Shown: positions 1-8,161 of the stretch, one piece after another | Layout: the number at the start of each line of letters is the position of its first letter | Numbering within the stretch: the first letter of the stretch is position 1 | Assembly (NCBI GenBank): GCA_021769555.1 | Contig: JAETSR010000005.1 | Span: 1 to 64,000 of the forward strand | Source of the DNA: Clostridiaceae bacterium | GTDB lineage: Bacteria > Bacillota > Clostridia > Oscillospirales > Acutalibacteraceae | Reading direction: 5' to 3' | Length of the DNA: 64,000 bases | The notes under the pieces: model-generated | Seen by the model: only the letters and a program-made list of their open reading frames with translations | What the model was told of the DNA's origin: nothing | The model's database searches: none | Made by a program: the position numbers and the translations under genes

Positions 1-106
1 CCGCTCCAATAGGAGTGCAAAAATACGGTGTTTGCGTTCCCGCTTCTAAGCCAATCCAGCTACCATCTATCTTCAAGTTTTTATATTTTTCATAAAGCAG
101 GTTCAT
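1..106 (-). CDS. partial protein of unknown function (5' end only)
   Basis: An open frame starts with ATG at 106 on the minus strand and runs off the left edge without a stop, giving 35 residues beginning MNLLYEKYKNLKIDGSWIGL. A GGGGGT ribosome site lies 7 nt upstream. A promoter fits further upstream (TTGAAT at 181-176, 17-nt spacer, TATACT at 158-153). I do not recognise the family. The promoter, ribosome site and open frame together make it a credible gene start. Confidence 0.55.
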   Translation of the reverse strand, partial: MNLLYEKYKNLKIDGSWIGLEAGTQTPYFCTPIGA

Positions 107-152
107 TTAGGTACCCCCGTAAATTTAGCGTTTGTCGAATCACTATGGATAT

Positions 153-181
153 AGTATACCACCAACCCAAGCGACATTCAA
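153..181 (-). promoter_or_regulatory. promoter of the leftward partial gene
   Basis: Minus strand: -35 TTGAAT (181-176), 17-nt spacer, -10 TATACT (158-153). A small CTAT-GGAT-ATAG palindrome at about 143-154 overlaps the -10 and could be an operator. Confidence 0.5.
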
Positions 182-210
182 CCCCCATCAAAGCACACAT
201 CTGAGCCGGA

Positions 211-240
211 GAAAAGCACCGTAGCGATACGGTGCTTTTC
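211..240 (+). terminator. 13-bp perfect hairpin with GCGA loop
   Basis: Arms 211-223 and 228-240 are perfectly complementary and close a GCGA (GNRA-type) tetraloop. A-rich bases precede and TTTTC follows, so it could work as a terminator in both directions. It lies 43 nt before the ATPase start codon and probably insulates that operon. Confidence 0.55.
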
Positions 241-282
241 TGTTGCCCAGGGCAGCAAAATCAACTGAAAGGAGGTCGCACA

Positions 283-1344
283 ATGACCCCAAACGGAAGC
301 AACGACACGGTTACTTTGGAGATTATCAGGGCGAGCGAGGTCACGCCCAGGGAGGTGAAATGGCTGTGGTATCCCTATATCCCATTCGGGAAGATAACCC
401 TGCTCCAAGGCGATCCGGGCGATGGCAAGAGCAAATTCATGCTTGCGCTGTCTGCCCTGCTGACCGATGGGAAGCCCCTGCCTTTCCAAGAGGTAGAGGA
501 AGCAAGCGAACCCATGACGGTGATTTACCAGACCACGGAGGATGATGCAGACGATACGGTTGTGCCGAGGTTTATCGCTTCCGGCGGCAATCGTGATAAT
601 CTTATCTTCATCAAGGAGAATGAAAAGCACCTGACCTTTGGAGATGACCGGCTGCGACAGGCAATCGAACGGTACAATGTCAGGCTGCTCATTCTTGACC
701 CGTTGAGTTCGTATATCGGGGAAGATTGCTCCATGAACGACGCCAACAAAACGAGGACGGAGCTGAACCACCTTATCAAAATCGGGCAGGAAACGGGCTG
801 TGCAATCGTTGTTGTGGCGCACATGAACAAGAACAGGGATACCTCCCCGCTGTACCGAACCAACGGCTCAATCGACATTGCCGCCGCCGCAAGAAGTATT
901 CTGGCGGTGGCGAGGACGCAGAACAAGGAGAACCTTTCGGAGCGGTATATGGTGCAGGTGAAGTCCAATCTCGCCCCGACCGGCAACGCCATTGTCTTTG
1001 AAGTGACCGACAAGGGCGTAAACTTCCAGGACGAAATTGAACTGACAGCGGACGAAGCCTTTTCCCTTTTTGCCCCAAAGCTGGGCAGGCCGAGCGAAAA
1101 GGTAGACGGCGCTGTTGCGTTTCTGAAAGAGCTTCTTTCAGACGGCAGGCCGCAGCTTGCTGCCGAGTGCGAAGTAAAACTTGAAGCCGCAGGCTTCAAG
1201 AAATCGACCATCAAAAAGGCCAAGAAGAAAGCCGGCGTTCACTCGGTGAAGGAGGGCTTTCTTTGGTACTGGGCTTTGACGATGGGCGAAAAACCGAAAG
1301 AGGAACGGCAGGCAGTCACGGCGGATGACGGCCTGCCGTTTTGA
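283..1344 (+). CDS. RepA-like AAA/RecA-fold ATPase of the mobilizable element
   Basis: This 353-aa protein has a RecA/DnaB-type P-loop near residue 45 (GDPGDGKS) and a Walker B strand (LLILDPLSSY) near residue 145. That fits the AAA_25/RepA-like hexameric helicase group found beside MobV relaxases. In related plasmids and mobilizable elements such proteins unwind the origin or assist transfer. I chose ATG 283 because AAAGGAGG lies 5 nt upstream; the frame is open further upstream but without a ribosome site. The C-terminal 70 residues are rich in Lys and Glu. It is 146 bp upstream of the relaxase gene, with oriT between them. The exact role here is inferred. Confidence 0.8.
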   Translation: MTPNGSNDTVTLEIIRASEVTPREVKWLWYPYIPFGKITLLQGDPGDGKSKFMLALSALLTDGKPLPFQEVEEASEPMTVIYQTTEDDADDTVVPRFIASGGNRDNLIFIKENEKHLTFGDDRLRQAIERYNVRLLILDPLSSYIGEDCSMNDANKTRTELNHLIKIGQETGCAIVVVAHMNKNRDTSPLYRTNGSIDIAAAARSILAVARTQNKENLSERYMVQVKSNLAPTGNAIVFEVTDKGVNFQDEIELTADEAFSLFAPKLGRPSEKVDGAVAFLKELLSDGRPQLAAECEVKLEAAGFKKSTIKKAKKKAGVHSVKEGFLWYWALTMGEKPKEERQAVTADDGLPF

Positions 1345-1410
1345 ATTGAGGTTTTAAGGGAGGTCAAGGGGGGAAAGCCCTTGCCCACGACATCTTTGCG
1401 GCGAAGCCGA

Positions 1411-1454
1411 AAGTGTCATAGTGGGTTACACACATTCGCAGAATGTTGTGTAAC
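1411..1454 (+). other. oriT of the MobV relaxase
   Basis: The stretch contains CATAGTGGGTTACAC, close to the MobV (pMV158-type) nick-region core TAGTGTGTTA. An inverted repeat follows: GTTACACACATTC (1425-1437), loop GCA, GAATGTTGTGTAAC (1441-1454), with one bulged base. It sits 37 nt before the relaxase start, where MobV origins normally lie. The nick would be expected near 1425 by analogy; that position is inferred. Confidence 0.7.
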
Positions 1455-1490
1455 GGCGCTCCCCCGCCACCTCTCGGAAAGGAGGAACCG

Positions 1491-2765
1491 ATGGCAAAAG
1501 AACCAAGGCCCGATATGAGCTGCGCCCGTGTGAAGCAGTACAAGTCCTCCGACATTGGGGCGGCTGAACGGCACAATGAGAGGAAGAACGAAAGCTACGA
1601 CAACATCAATGTCGTGCCGGAGCGGATACCCCTCAATGTCCATTTCTGTGACCCCGGCGGGAAGTCCTATATGGAAATTCTGCGGGAGATGGAAGCGGAT
1701 GGGGCAATCAGCCTGCGGGGGCTTCGGCAGGACGCTACCCTTTTTGACGAGATTATCATTGATGTGAACACGATGTACTTTGAGCGGAACGGCGGCTATG
1801 ACTACGCCAGGGAGTTCTACGCCGAGGCGGTGCGCTTTCTGGAAGATAAGTTCGGAAGCGAGAATGTCATCTCCGCCGTCATGCACGCCGATGAAATCAA
1901 CCGGGCGGCAAGTGACGAGTTGGGAAAGGATGTGTACCACTACCATCTTCACGCCGTTGTCCTGCCTGTGGTTGAGAAAGAAATCCTGTGGAGCAAGCGG
2001 TGTAAAGACCCCGCCCTGCGTGGGACGGTGAAAGAGGTTATCCATCAGATCAGCCACTCCAAGAAATGGGCTTCCGATATTCCCCTCACCGATGAACACG
2101 GCAGGGCAATCCTGCGGAAGAACGGCAAGCCGAAGTACCGGGCGTCATACAGCGTCCTGCAAGATGAATTGTTTGAGCATATGCGGGAGCATGGCTTTAC
2201 CGACTTCCAGCGTGGCGAGCGTGGCAGCACTTCCGAAAATCTGAGTTCGCTCCAATATCAGATTAAACAGGATACCAAACGGCTCTCCAAGCTCCAAGAG
2301 AAGGTTGCAAGGGAGCAGACCAAATACCAGGCGGCCCACGAGGTCAGCATGACCCTCAGCGACATTGACAGCATGGGTCAAAAGACCATCACGGGAAAGG
2401 TCGCTATCAGCAAAGAGGACTACTCCCAGCTTACCTCGCTGGCAAAGGAGGGCATTACCAGCCGGAACGAGATTCACAATCTGAAAGAGAACGCCCGCTA
2501 TTACCGCCAGCAGTATTCCAGGGCTTCATCGGCGTTGCAGAAAGCGCAGGAACGGTATGACGCTCTGAAAGAGAAATGCCAGCCGTTTCTGGACGCTATG
2601 GAGCATTTTCCCGATGTTGTGCGGGTGTTTGTCAGCAAGGTCAGGGAGTTGTTCAGCGTCAAGGAAGCGCAGGAGCGGAGAGAAAAGGAGGAAGCGGAGC
2701 GCAGGCGGCAGGCCGAGCGTGAAGCGAGAAAACAGAAGAACAGGAGCAAGGGTTGGGAGAGATAG
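1491..2765 (+). CDS. MobV-family relaxase (Pre/Mob; TnpZ-like)
   Basis: The 424-aa protein nicks oriT and stays covalently bound to the 5' end during mobilization by a helper conjugation system. The N-terminal half carries the Pre/Mob signature (HNERKNESYDNINV around residues 25-40) and the histidine-rich metal-binding segment DVYHYHLHAVVLP near residue 150. The C-terminal third is a charged coiled coil. GGAAAGGAGG stands just before ATG 1491, which rules out the longer upstream frame. Upstream lies its likely oriT and downstream tnpW, the order seen in Tn4451-type elements. Confidence 0.9.
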   Translation: MAKEPRPDMSCARVKQYKSSDIGAAERHNERKNESYDNINVVPERIPLNVHFCDPGGKSYMEILREMEADGAISLRGLRQDATLFDEIIIDVNTMYFERNGGYDYAREFYAEAVRFLEDKFGSENVISAVMHADEINRAASDELGKDVYHYHLHAVVLPVVEKEILWSKRCKDPALRGTVKEVIHQISHSKKWASDIPLTDEHGRAILRKNGKPKYRASYSVLQDELFEHMREHGFTDFQRGERGSTSENLSSLQYQIKQDTKRLSKLQEKVAREQTKYQAAHEVSMTLSDIDSMGQKTITGKVAISKEDYSQLTSLAKEGITSRNEIHNLKENARYYRQQYSRASSALQKAQERYDALKEKCQPFLDAMEHFPDVVRVFVSKVRELFSVKEAQERREKEEAERRRQAEREARKQKNRSKGWER

Positions 2766-2880
2766 CCGCTTCGACTACACTCCCGACTTTTTGACTTCTT
2801 CACCTGTTCTAAACTGAACGCCCAGGCGTCGAAACCGGGCTTTCGCTGTCGGAAGCCCACGATTTTTGGAAAGGAGCACT

Positions 2881-3060
2881 ATGGAAAATCAATATTCTAT
2901 CCGTATAGGAAACACCAATTTTATTGTCAGTGTGAAGCAGTCCGAAACGGCGAAAAAGCCCATGGATACAGCGTTTCGTGGCCTTTGTGTCCATGAAGTT
3001 TTAGGCGATTGCTTTGCTTCTGACAAGTTCAATTTAGAGGAAATCAAAAAATCCTCTTGA
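2881..3060 (+). CDS. tnpW: TnpW-family transposon protein
   Basis: This 59-aa protein matches the TnpW family in size and pattern: a beta-rich start (YSIRIGNTNFIVSVKQSETA), then an amphipathic C-terminus ending EEIKKSS. GGAAAGGAG lies 5 nt before the ATG. TnpW has no established biochemical role. Its stop codon coincides with the point where helicase homology begins, so it is probably the last gene of the inserted element. Confidence 0.75.
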   Translation: MENQYSIRIGNTNFIVSVKQSETAKKPMDTAFRGLCVHEVLGDCFASDKFNLEEIKKSS

Positions 3061-3061
3061 C

Positions 3062-4681
3062 AAACCGTCCCCGGAGGGCACCGGCTACCGCGCCAAGACC
3101 CGGTTCGCACGGTTTTTCAACCTGCCGGAGCTGATGAGCGCCTTTAAGATAGTGGCGGATATTCAGACAGCGGATATGCTGCAACTGCCGGTGCCGAAAG
3201 CCAATTTCCACACGGAGGTCATAAAACCATCGCCGCTCCAGCAGGAGATGATTAAGGGGCTTGCCGAACGTGCCGAAGCCATCCGCAACGGCGGCGTTGA
3301 CCCGCGAATTGACAATATGCTCCGCATCACCAACGACGGCAGAAAATTGGCTCTGGATATGCGGCTCATTCAGCCCATGGCCCCGGACGATGAAAACGGT
3401 AAAATTGCCGTCTGCGCCCGGAATGTTCATAGGATTTGGGAGCAGACCCAAGAACAGCGCAGCGCCCAACTTGTGTTTTGCGATTTGTCCACGCCTAAAA
3501 GCGATGGCAGTTTTAATGTCTATGACGACTTGAAAAAGAAACTCATGGATAAAGGCGTTACGGAGGAAGAAATATCCTATATTCACGACGCCAACACCGA
3601 GGCCAAGAAGAAAGAGCTTTTTGCACGGGTGCGCTCCGGGCAGGTGCGAATTTTGATGGGCAGTACGCAGAAGATGGGCGCTGGCACCAACGTTCAAGAC
3701 TGCCTTATAGCGCTCCATGACGTGGATTGCCCGTGGCGGCCCTCCGATTTATCCCAACGCCTCGGTAGAATTGTCCGGCAGGGCAACCAGAACCCGGAGG
3801 TTGAAATTTATCGTTATGTTACGGAAAATACCTTTGACGCGTACCTCTATCAGCTAGTGGAGAATAAGCAGAAGTTTATCGCGCAGATTATGACCAGCAA
3901 GGCCCCGGTTCGCGCCGCCGAGGATGTAGATGAAACAGCACTCAGCTATTCAGAAATCAAGGCCCTTGCCACTGGCAACCCGCTGATTATCGAAAAATGC
4001 AATCTGGACATGGAGGTCAGCAAGCTGAATATGCTGAAAGCCAGCTATCTGAGCCAGAAGTATGCCATGGAAGATATGGTGCTTCGCAAATACCCGGAGA
4101 GCATTACCCGGCTGAAAGAGCGGATTGCAGGTTATGAGGCAGATATCCGGCTTGTATACGCCCATCCAAAACCCCAGGAGGGCTTCGTGGGCATTGTAAT
4201 TGATGGAAAGACCATCACGGACAAGGAAACTGCCGGTAAAGCTATCCTCGATGTATGCACCAAAATGACCGGCTCCGACGCCGTTGCCCTGGGTGAATAC
4301 CGAGGCTTTTCTCTTGCGGTGGTGTATAACGGCACCAGCAACGAGTACCGTATGACTATGCGGGGCACTCTCACCCATACGATTACACTGGGCGCGGATG
4401 TGTTCGGCAATATAACCCGCATGGATAATATGTTGGACAGCCTTGCCACAAAGCAGGCGGTTGTACGCGAGGAACTGGCCGATACGGAAAAGCAGCTTGC
4501 CAGCGCCATGGAAGAAATGGACGCTCCTTTTGCAAAGGAGGACGAGTTGTCACAGAAATCCACGCGGCTGAAAGAGCTGAATATCCTGCTCAACATGGAT
4601 CAGAAAGACCGCTCCATTATGGATGATGGGCCGGAGGAAGAAGTGGAAGAAAAGACGCGGGTTAAAGAGTATGCTCGATAA
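3062..4681 (+). pseudogene. C-terminal remnant of a giant SNF2-type helicase
   Basis: From about 3071 the frame reads PEGTGYRAKTRFARFFNLPE, a conserved interior segment of the very large SNF2/DEAD helicase-methylase-like proteins of Firmicutes ICEs. It continues with the second helicase domain, including motif V (GAGTNVQD) and motif VI (QRLGRIVRQGN), then a long coiled-coil tail. An internal ATG at 3134 would give 515 aa, but no ribosome site precedes it. The family is normally well over 1500 aa and the N-terminal ATPase half is absent. The cut coincides with the end of tnpW, so insertion of the Tn4451-like element is the likely cause. It ends with TAA at 4679. Confidence 0.75.
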
Positions 4682-4685
4682 AGAA

Positions 4686-4712
4686 AGGGGCAAGCTGCAA
4701 ACTTGCTCCTTT
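4686..4712. terminator. bidirectional terminator between convergent genes
   Basis: AGGGGCAAG (4686-4694), loop, CTTGCTCCT (4702-4710) then TTTA form a 9-bp stem with one G-T pair. It lies between the helicase remnant (plus) and the XRE regulator (minus), which converge here. Confidence 0.6.
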
Positions 4713-4724
4713 ACATAGGCTGCA

Positions 4725-5081
4725 TTATAATTGACTTCTCAGGTGCGCGTCCTTGCGGAGCGTGTCTTTGAGGGCCTGGGCCATGTCCGCTATCATGCGG
4801 ATTTCGTAGGTATCACAATCCGATAGTGTGTCCGCGATATCCTGCTCAAACTGGACACGGCATTTCACAAGGTTGTCGCACATAAGGTCATCCATGTTAA
4901 CGCCTAGCGCATTGGCAATGGCGACCATGGTTGTCAGGCTGACCCGTGCGGTGCCGGTTTCAATATTGCTCATGTGGGCCGGGGAAACGCCAGACATCTC
5001 TGCCAGTTTCTCTTGAGTGAGGTCGGCTTTGATACGCCCGATTTTGATACGCTTGCCGATGGCCCTATAATCCAATTCCAT
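4725..5081 (-). CDS. XRE-family transcriptional regulator
   Basis: This 118-aa protein has a Cro/C1 helix-turn-helix at residues 8-62 (GKRIKIGRIKADLTQEKLAE, then SPAHMSNIETGTARVS) followed by a helical C-terminal tail likely used for dimerisation. It is divergent from the 5241 gene. The intergenic region holds a promoter with a perfect palindrome directly downstream of the -10 box, a natural site for this protein. Similar small XRE repressors control transfer regions in related ICEs; that role is inferred. Confidence 0.8.
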   Translation of the reverse strand: MELDYRAIGKRIKIGRIKADLTQEKLAEMSGVSPAHMSNIETGTARVSLTTMVAIANALGVNMDDLMCDNLVKCRVQFEQDIADTLSDCDTYEIRMIADMAQALKDTLRKDAHLRSQL

Positions 5082-5118
5082 GTTCTTCTCCCTTGCACCG
5101 GAAATTCTATCTGGACTA

Positions 5119-5174
5119 TTGTAACCTTTGGGAATGTATATTATAATAGCTTATATCCGTATACTACGGATATA
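5119..5174 (+). promoter_or_regulatory. promoter with palindromic operator for the 5241 gene
   Basis: The -35 TTGTAA (5119-5124) and -10 TATAAT (5142-5147) are 17 nt apart. Five nucleotides after the -10 lies a perfect inverted repeat with 10-bp arms, TATATCCGTA (5152-5161), spacer TAC, and its complement (5165-5174). This covers the predicted transcription start, the usual placement of a repressor operator. The divergent XRE protein is the likely ligand. Confidence 0.65.
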
Positions 5175-5240
5175 GCAAGGCGCACATTTGATATTCTCCC
5201 CCATGCGGGGTATAGTAAGGAAAAAATAAGGAGGTTTACC

Positions 5241-5564
5241 ATGAGCGACACATATTTTGATTTAGCAGAGCGTTTGGAGGATTCTTTTCCTGAGATTGAA
5301 AATGACATCATCGTTGACCTGCGGGGAAGCAACGAGGACTATATGGCCCTGCGGGATAAGATTTCTGACATAGAGAACAGCAACCCTTTTATTGAGAAAA
5401 TCTTGGAGGGCAGCGGAGAGGTTCACCTGACAGCCGAGGAACACGCGGTGCTGACGGAGTATCTGCGGCTTAGGTTCAGTCTGGATGATATGGAGCGGCT
5501 GCAAATCTACTTTAGGGGGCATACGGACGCGGTGGCGTATTTGAAAAAGATAAAAGCGCTTTAA
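5241..5564 (+). CDS. conserved ICE protein of unknown function
   Basis: This 107-aa acidic, helical protein starts MSDTYFDLAERLEDSFPEIE and has no transmembrane segment. AAGGAGG precedes ATG 5241 by 8 nt, which excludes the longer frame that starts at 4974. It is the first gene under the palindromic promoter. I do not recognise a characterised domain. Its regulated position beside an XRE repressor suggests an early or accessory ICE function, but nothing in the sequence defines it. Confidence 0.65.
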   Translation: MSDTYFDLAERLEDSFPEIENDIIVDLRGSNEDYMALRDKISDIENSNPFIEKILEGSGEVHLTAEEHAVLTEYLRLRFSLDDMERLQIYFRGHTDAVAYLKKIKAL

Positions 5565-5578
5565 TGGGGAGGTTTCTG

Positions 5579-5607
5579 TTGACTTTGGGATGAAATACCA
5601 ATATAAT
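5579..5607 (+). promoter_or_regulatory. promoter of the P-loop kinase-like gene
   Basis: TTGACT (5579-5584), 17-nt spacer, TATAAT (5602-5607). This near-consensus promoter gives the 5628 gene its own start, independent of the XRE-controlled gene upstream. Confidence 0.65.
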
Positions 5608-5627
5608 GGTAGCTGGTTACAGAGGGG

Positions 5628-6272
5628 ATGAGCAGCTTGAGATTTAGCAATGTGTTCTTCATCAATGGGGCGGCCTACGCTGGGAAATCCACCATGGTGA
5701 AGCTGCTGGCCGAAAAATACAACGGCATTGCCTGCGAGGAAAATTATCACGATTCTATGCTGCCCGGTTTGGACAGCCGGGAGTTCCCCTGCCTGACCTA
5801 CACCCGGGACTTGCAGGACTGGCACGATTTTATCAGGCAGACGCCGGACGAGTATGAGGCTTGGGTAAAAGGCGTATCAAAAGAGTGTGAGATTCTTGAG
5901 CTGCAAATTCTGGACAAGCTGGCTGAAACTGATAAACCAGTGTTTGTGGACACCAACATCTCCCTGGAAACACTGCGGGAGATTTCCGACTATGACCATG
6001 TGCTTATCATGCTGGCTGACCCGGAAATATCGGTGAAGCGCTTTTTTGAGAGGCCGGACATGGAAAAGCAGTTTCTCTACCGGTTGATGATGGAGGAACC
6101 CGACCCGGAACGTTCGCTTGATAATTTCCGGCAATGCCTGGAGCGTATCAACTCCCCCGCCGTGTATGACGAGTTTTTACACTCGGGGTTCCGGGTGCTT
6201 TTGAGGGATGACAGCCGGAGTATTGAGGAGACTCTTGCTTTGGTGGCGCGGGAGCTTGGATTGCAAAAATAA
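5628..6272 (+). CDS. P-loop nucleoside-kinase-like protein
   Basis: This 214-aa protein begins with a beta strand and Walker A loop (FINGAAYAGKST, residues 11-22). It has a kinase-type strand VFVDTNIS near residue 106 and a helical lid rich in Arg/Glu. The overall size matches cytidylate/adenylate-type small-molecule kinases. AGAGGGG lies just upstream of ATG 5628. The substrate cannot be told from sequence; zeta-toxin-like and nucleotide kinase roles are both possible. Confidence 0.65.
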   Translation: MSSLRFSNVFFINGAAYAGKSTMVKLLAEKYNGIACEENYHDSMLPGLDSREFPCLTYTRDLQDWHDFIRQTPDEYEAWVKGVSKECEILELQILDKLAETDKPVFVDTNISLETLREISDYDHVLIMLADPEISVKRFFERPDMEKQFLYRLMMEEPDPERSLDNFRQCLERINSPAVYDEFLHSGFRVLLRDDSRSIEETLALVARELGLQK

Positions 6273-6293
6273 TGGCCCTATGGGGGTTGTGAA

Positions 6294-6662
6294 TTGGCGA
6301 AAAACGAGTTGACTATCCGCAACAGTACAGCCGAGTTTCTGATTTTTGAGAAGCAGGCCCATGCGGACAGTATAGAAGTCCGATATGAAGATGAAACTCT
6401 TTGGCTGACGCAGAAGATGATGGCGCAGCTTTTTGATGTTGAGTCAAACACCATAACCTATCACCTAAAAGAAGTGTTTGATTCCGGTGAGTTGGAACGC
6501 CAGGCAACTACTCGAAAATTTCGAGTAGTTCAGACAGAGGGTTCCCGTCAAGTGACCCGAAACATAGACCACTACAATTTGGACGCTGTTATCTCCGTGG
6601 GCTACCGGGTCAACTCCATATTGTGCAGGACAGGTTGTATACAAGCGATTTTGACAAGTTAG
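6294..6662 (+). pseudogene. truncated RhuM-family protein
   Basis: Residues 1-105 match the start of RhuM-type proteins: the HTH-like segment ETLWLTQKMMAQLFDVE, then NLDAVISVGYRVNS. RhuM proteins are usually around 330 aa, but this frame ends at 122 aa. From about 6620 another frame reads LHIVQDRLYTSDFDKLEAEG to a stop at about 6685. This suggests an internal deletion or frameshift. The start is a TTG at 6294 after a GGGGG site. RhuM function is not established despite its name; this copy is probably inactive. Confidence 0.6.
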
Positions 6663-6680
6663 AGGCGGAGGGGAATTTTC

Positions 6681-7055
6681 ATGAATAATATGCAGATCCT
6701 ACTATTTCATATAGAGCCGCTCAAGGCCGCGCACATTGAGAGCCTGTGTAATAATCTTGGCATACGAACTTCTCGGATAAAGCAGGAGGATTACTCCCAA
6801 AAGCTGGCGTATCTCGCTGGTATTCCCGGCTTTCCCAGGGAAAACGCCGACTACACCGGCCCGGAGTTCCCGTCTGAAATGATGGTATTTTCCAATATGG
6901 CAGATATCCTCGACCGCTTTTTAAGCGAGTACAAAGAAGCCGGTATACCACCCATTGGCCTAAAGGCTGTTATCACACCGCACAATATATTCTGGACTGC
7001 GGAGGACTTGTACAAGGAACTTTTCAAGGAGCACCAGTATTTTCAGAAGCAATAG
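6681..7055 (+). CDS. DUF3783-type protein
   Basis: This 124-aa protein begins MNNMQILLFHIEPLKAAHIE. It ends with the DUF3783 pattern: LKAVITPHNIFWTAEDLYKE, then EHQYFQKQ. GAGGCGGAGGGG precedes ATG 6681. The family is of unknown function; homologs are small soluble proteins of Firmicutes. It overlaps the tail of the broken RhuM frame. Confidence 0.65.
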   Translation: MNNMQILLFHIEPLKAAHIESLCNNLGIRTSRIKQEDYSQKLAYLAGIPGFPRENADYTGPEFPSEMMVFSNMADILDRFLSEYKEAGIPPIGLKAVITPHNIFWTAEDLYKELFKEHQYFQKQ

Positions 7056-7132
7056 CCCACGGTTTTACATAGCCGAGAGGTTTTCTTATGAAAGCCCCTG
7101 GCTATTTTTATTTGAATCGGAGGTGAAAATTT

Positions 7133-8101
7133 ATGCCCTATATTCCACCCGAAACGGTGTCCAAGGCCCGCGAAATGGACTTGCTGACCTACCTGCGCAA
7201 CTACGAGCCGGACGAACTGGTACACTTCGGCGGCAGCACCTACTGTACCCGTGAGCATGACAGTCTGAAAATCTCCAACGGTAAGTGGTGCTGGTTCTCG
7301 CGGGGAATCGGCGGCACATCGGCGCTGGATTATCTTATCAAGGTGAAAGAGTTACCATTTCTGGACGCGGTAGAGCGTATCACTGGGCAGGCGGCAATTC
7401 AGTCGCCTGTTTTTGTTTCCCGGCAAAAGCAGGAAAGGCCAAAGGTGTTACTGCTCCCTAAAGCCAGTGAGAACAACGCCTTGGTACAAAGTTATTTGAT
7501 TAAGCGAGGGATCGACCCGGAGCTTATCAGCTTCTGCCTCCAAACCGGGCGGCTTTATGAAAGCAAGCCATACCACAACGCGGTATTCTTTGGACTGGAT
7601 AAAGAGGGCAAGGCACGGTATGCCAACTTGCGCGGTATCGGCTCAGACTTCATCGGCGACGCCAACGGCAGCGACAAACGGTACTCTTTTGGTATTCCCG
7701 CCGCTGGGCAAAGCGAAACGCTCCATCTGTTTGAATCAGCTATCGACCTATTATCTTTCGGAACGCTGCTAAAGATGGAGGGTATCGGTTGGCGGCGGGA
7801 TAATCTGCTATCGCTGGCTGGAGTGTACAAGCCCCGGAATCGGGTGGAGGACAGCACCCTGCCTGCTGCGCTGAAGCAGTACCTTACGGACAATCACCGC
7901 ATCCGCAAAGTGGTGTTACGTCTGGACAACGACCCCGCTGGACGTCTGGCTGCGTATACCATTCAGACGTTACTTGCCCAGCAGTATGACCTTACCAGCT
8001 CGATCCGGCTTCCGCCCCAGGGCAAGGATTACAACGATTATCTCTGTATCCGGCGCGGGCTGGCCATCACCAAGCGCAGAGAGAAAGCGCCCGCCCGATA
8101 A
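7133..8101 (+). CDS. DUF3991/TOPRIM primase-like protein
   Basis: The 322-aa protein has an N-terminal CHC2-like fold (STYCTREHDSLKISNGKWCW, residues 35-54; GGTSALDYLI near 60). Its C-terminal TOPRIM half includes FESAIDLLSFGTLL near residue 200 and the acidic metal-binding strand VVLRLDNDPAG near 262. Such ICE proteins are thought to prime the transferred strand or act in element replication. GGAGGTGAAAATTT precedes the ATG. It is followed by the oriT region and the relaxase genes. Confidence 0.8.
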   Translation: MPYIPPETVSKAREMDLLTYLRNYEPDELVHFGGSTYCTREHDSLKISNGKWCWFSRGIGGTSALDYLIKVKELPFLDAVERITGQAAIQSPVFVSRQKQERPKVLLLPKASENNALVQSYLIKRGIDPELISFCLQTGRLYESKPYHNAVFFGLDKEGKARYANLRGIGSDFIGDANGSDKRYSFGIPAAGQSETLHLFESAIDLLSFGTLLKMEGIGWRRDNLLSLAGVYKPRNRVEDSTLPAALKQYLTDNHRIRKVVLRLDNDPAGRLAAYTIQTLLAQQYDLTSSIRLPPQGKDYNDYLCIRRGLAITKRREKAPAR

Positions 8102-8161
8102 TTTTTCAGCCTGTGTCCTGTAGGTTCGGCCCACTGGGGCGAACGAAACGCACTATACCAG

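Larger units (their letters stand above)
1..3060. mobile_element. Tn4451-like mobilizable element, right part
   Basis: A RepA-like ATPase, a MobV (Pre/Mob) relaxase with its oriT, and a TnpW-family protein follow one another on the plus strand. This resembles the tail of Tn4451-type elements, where the relaxase TnpZ is followed by tnpW. Immediately after the tnpW stop codon the sequence becomes the interior of an ICE helicase reading frame. I therefore place the right end at about 3060; the stop codon contains a GA dinucleotide, the target preferred by this transposon family. The left end and the expected large serine recombinase (TnpX) would lie outside the window. The boundary is an inference. 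Confidence 0.6.

Noticed and set aside
5119-5174. Palindrome as a terminator
   Set aside because: It overlaps a predicted transcription start and has no T-run; operator function fits better.
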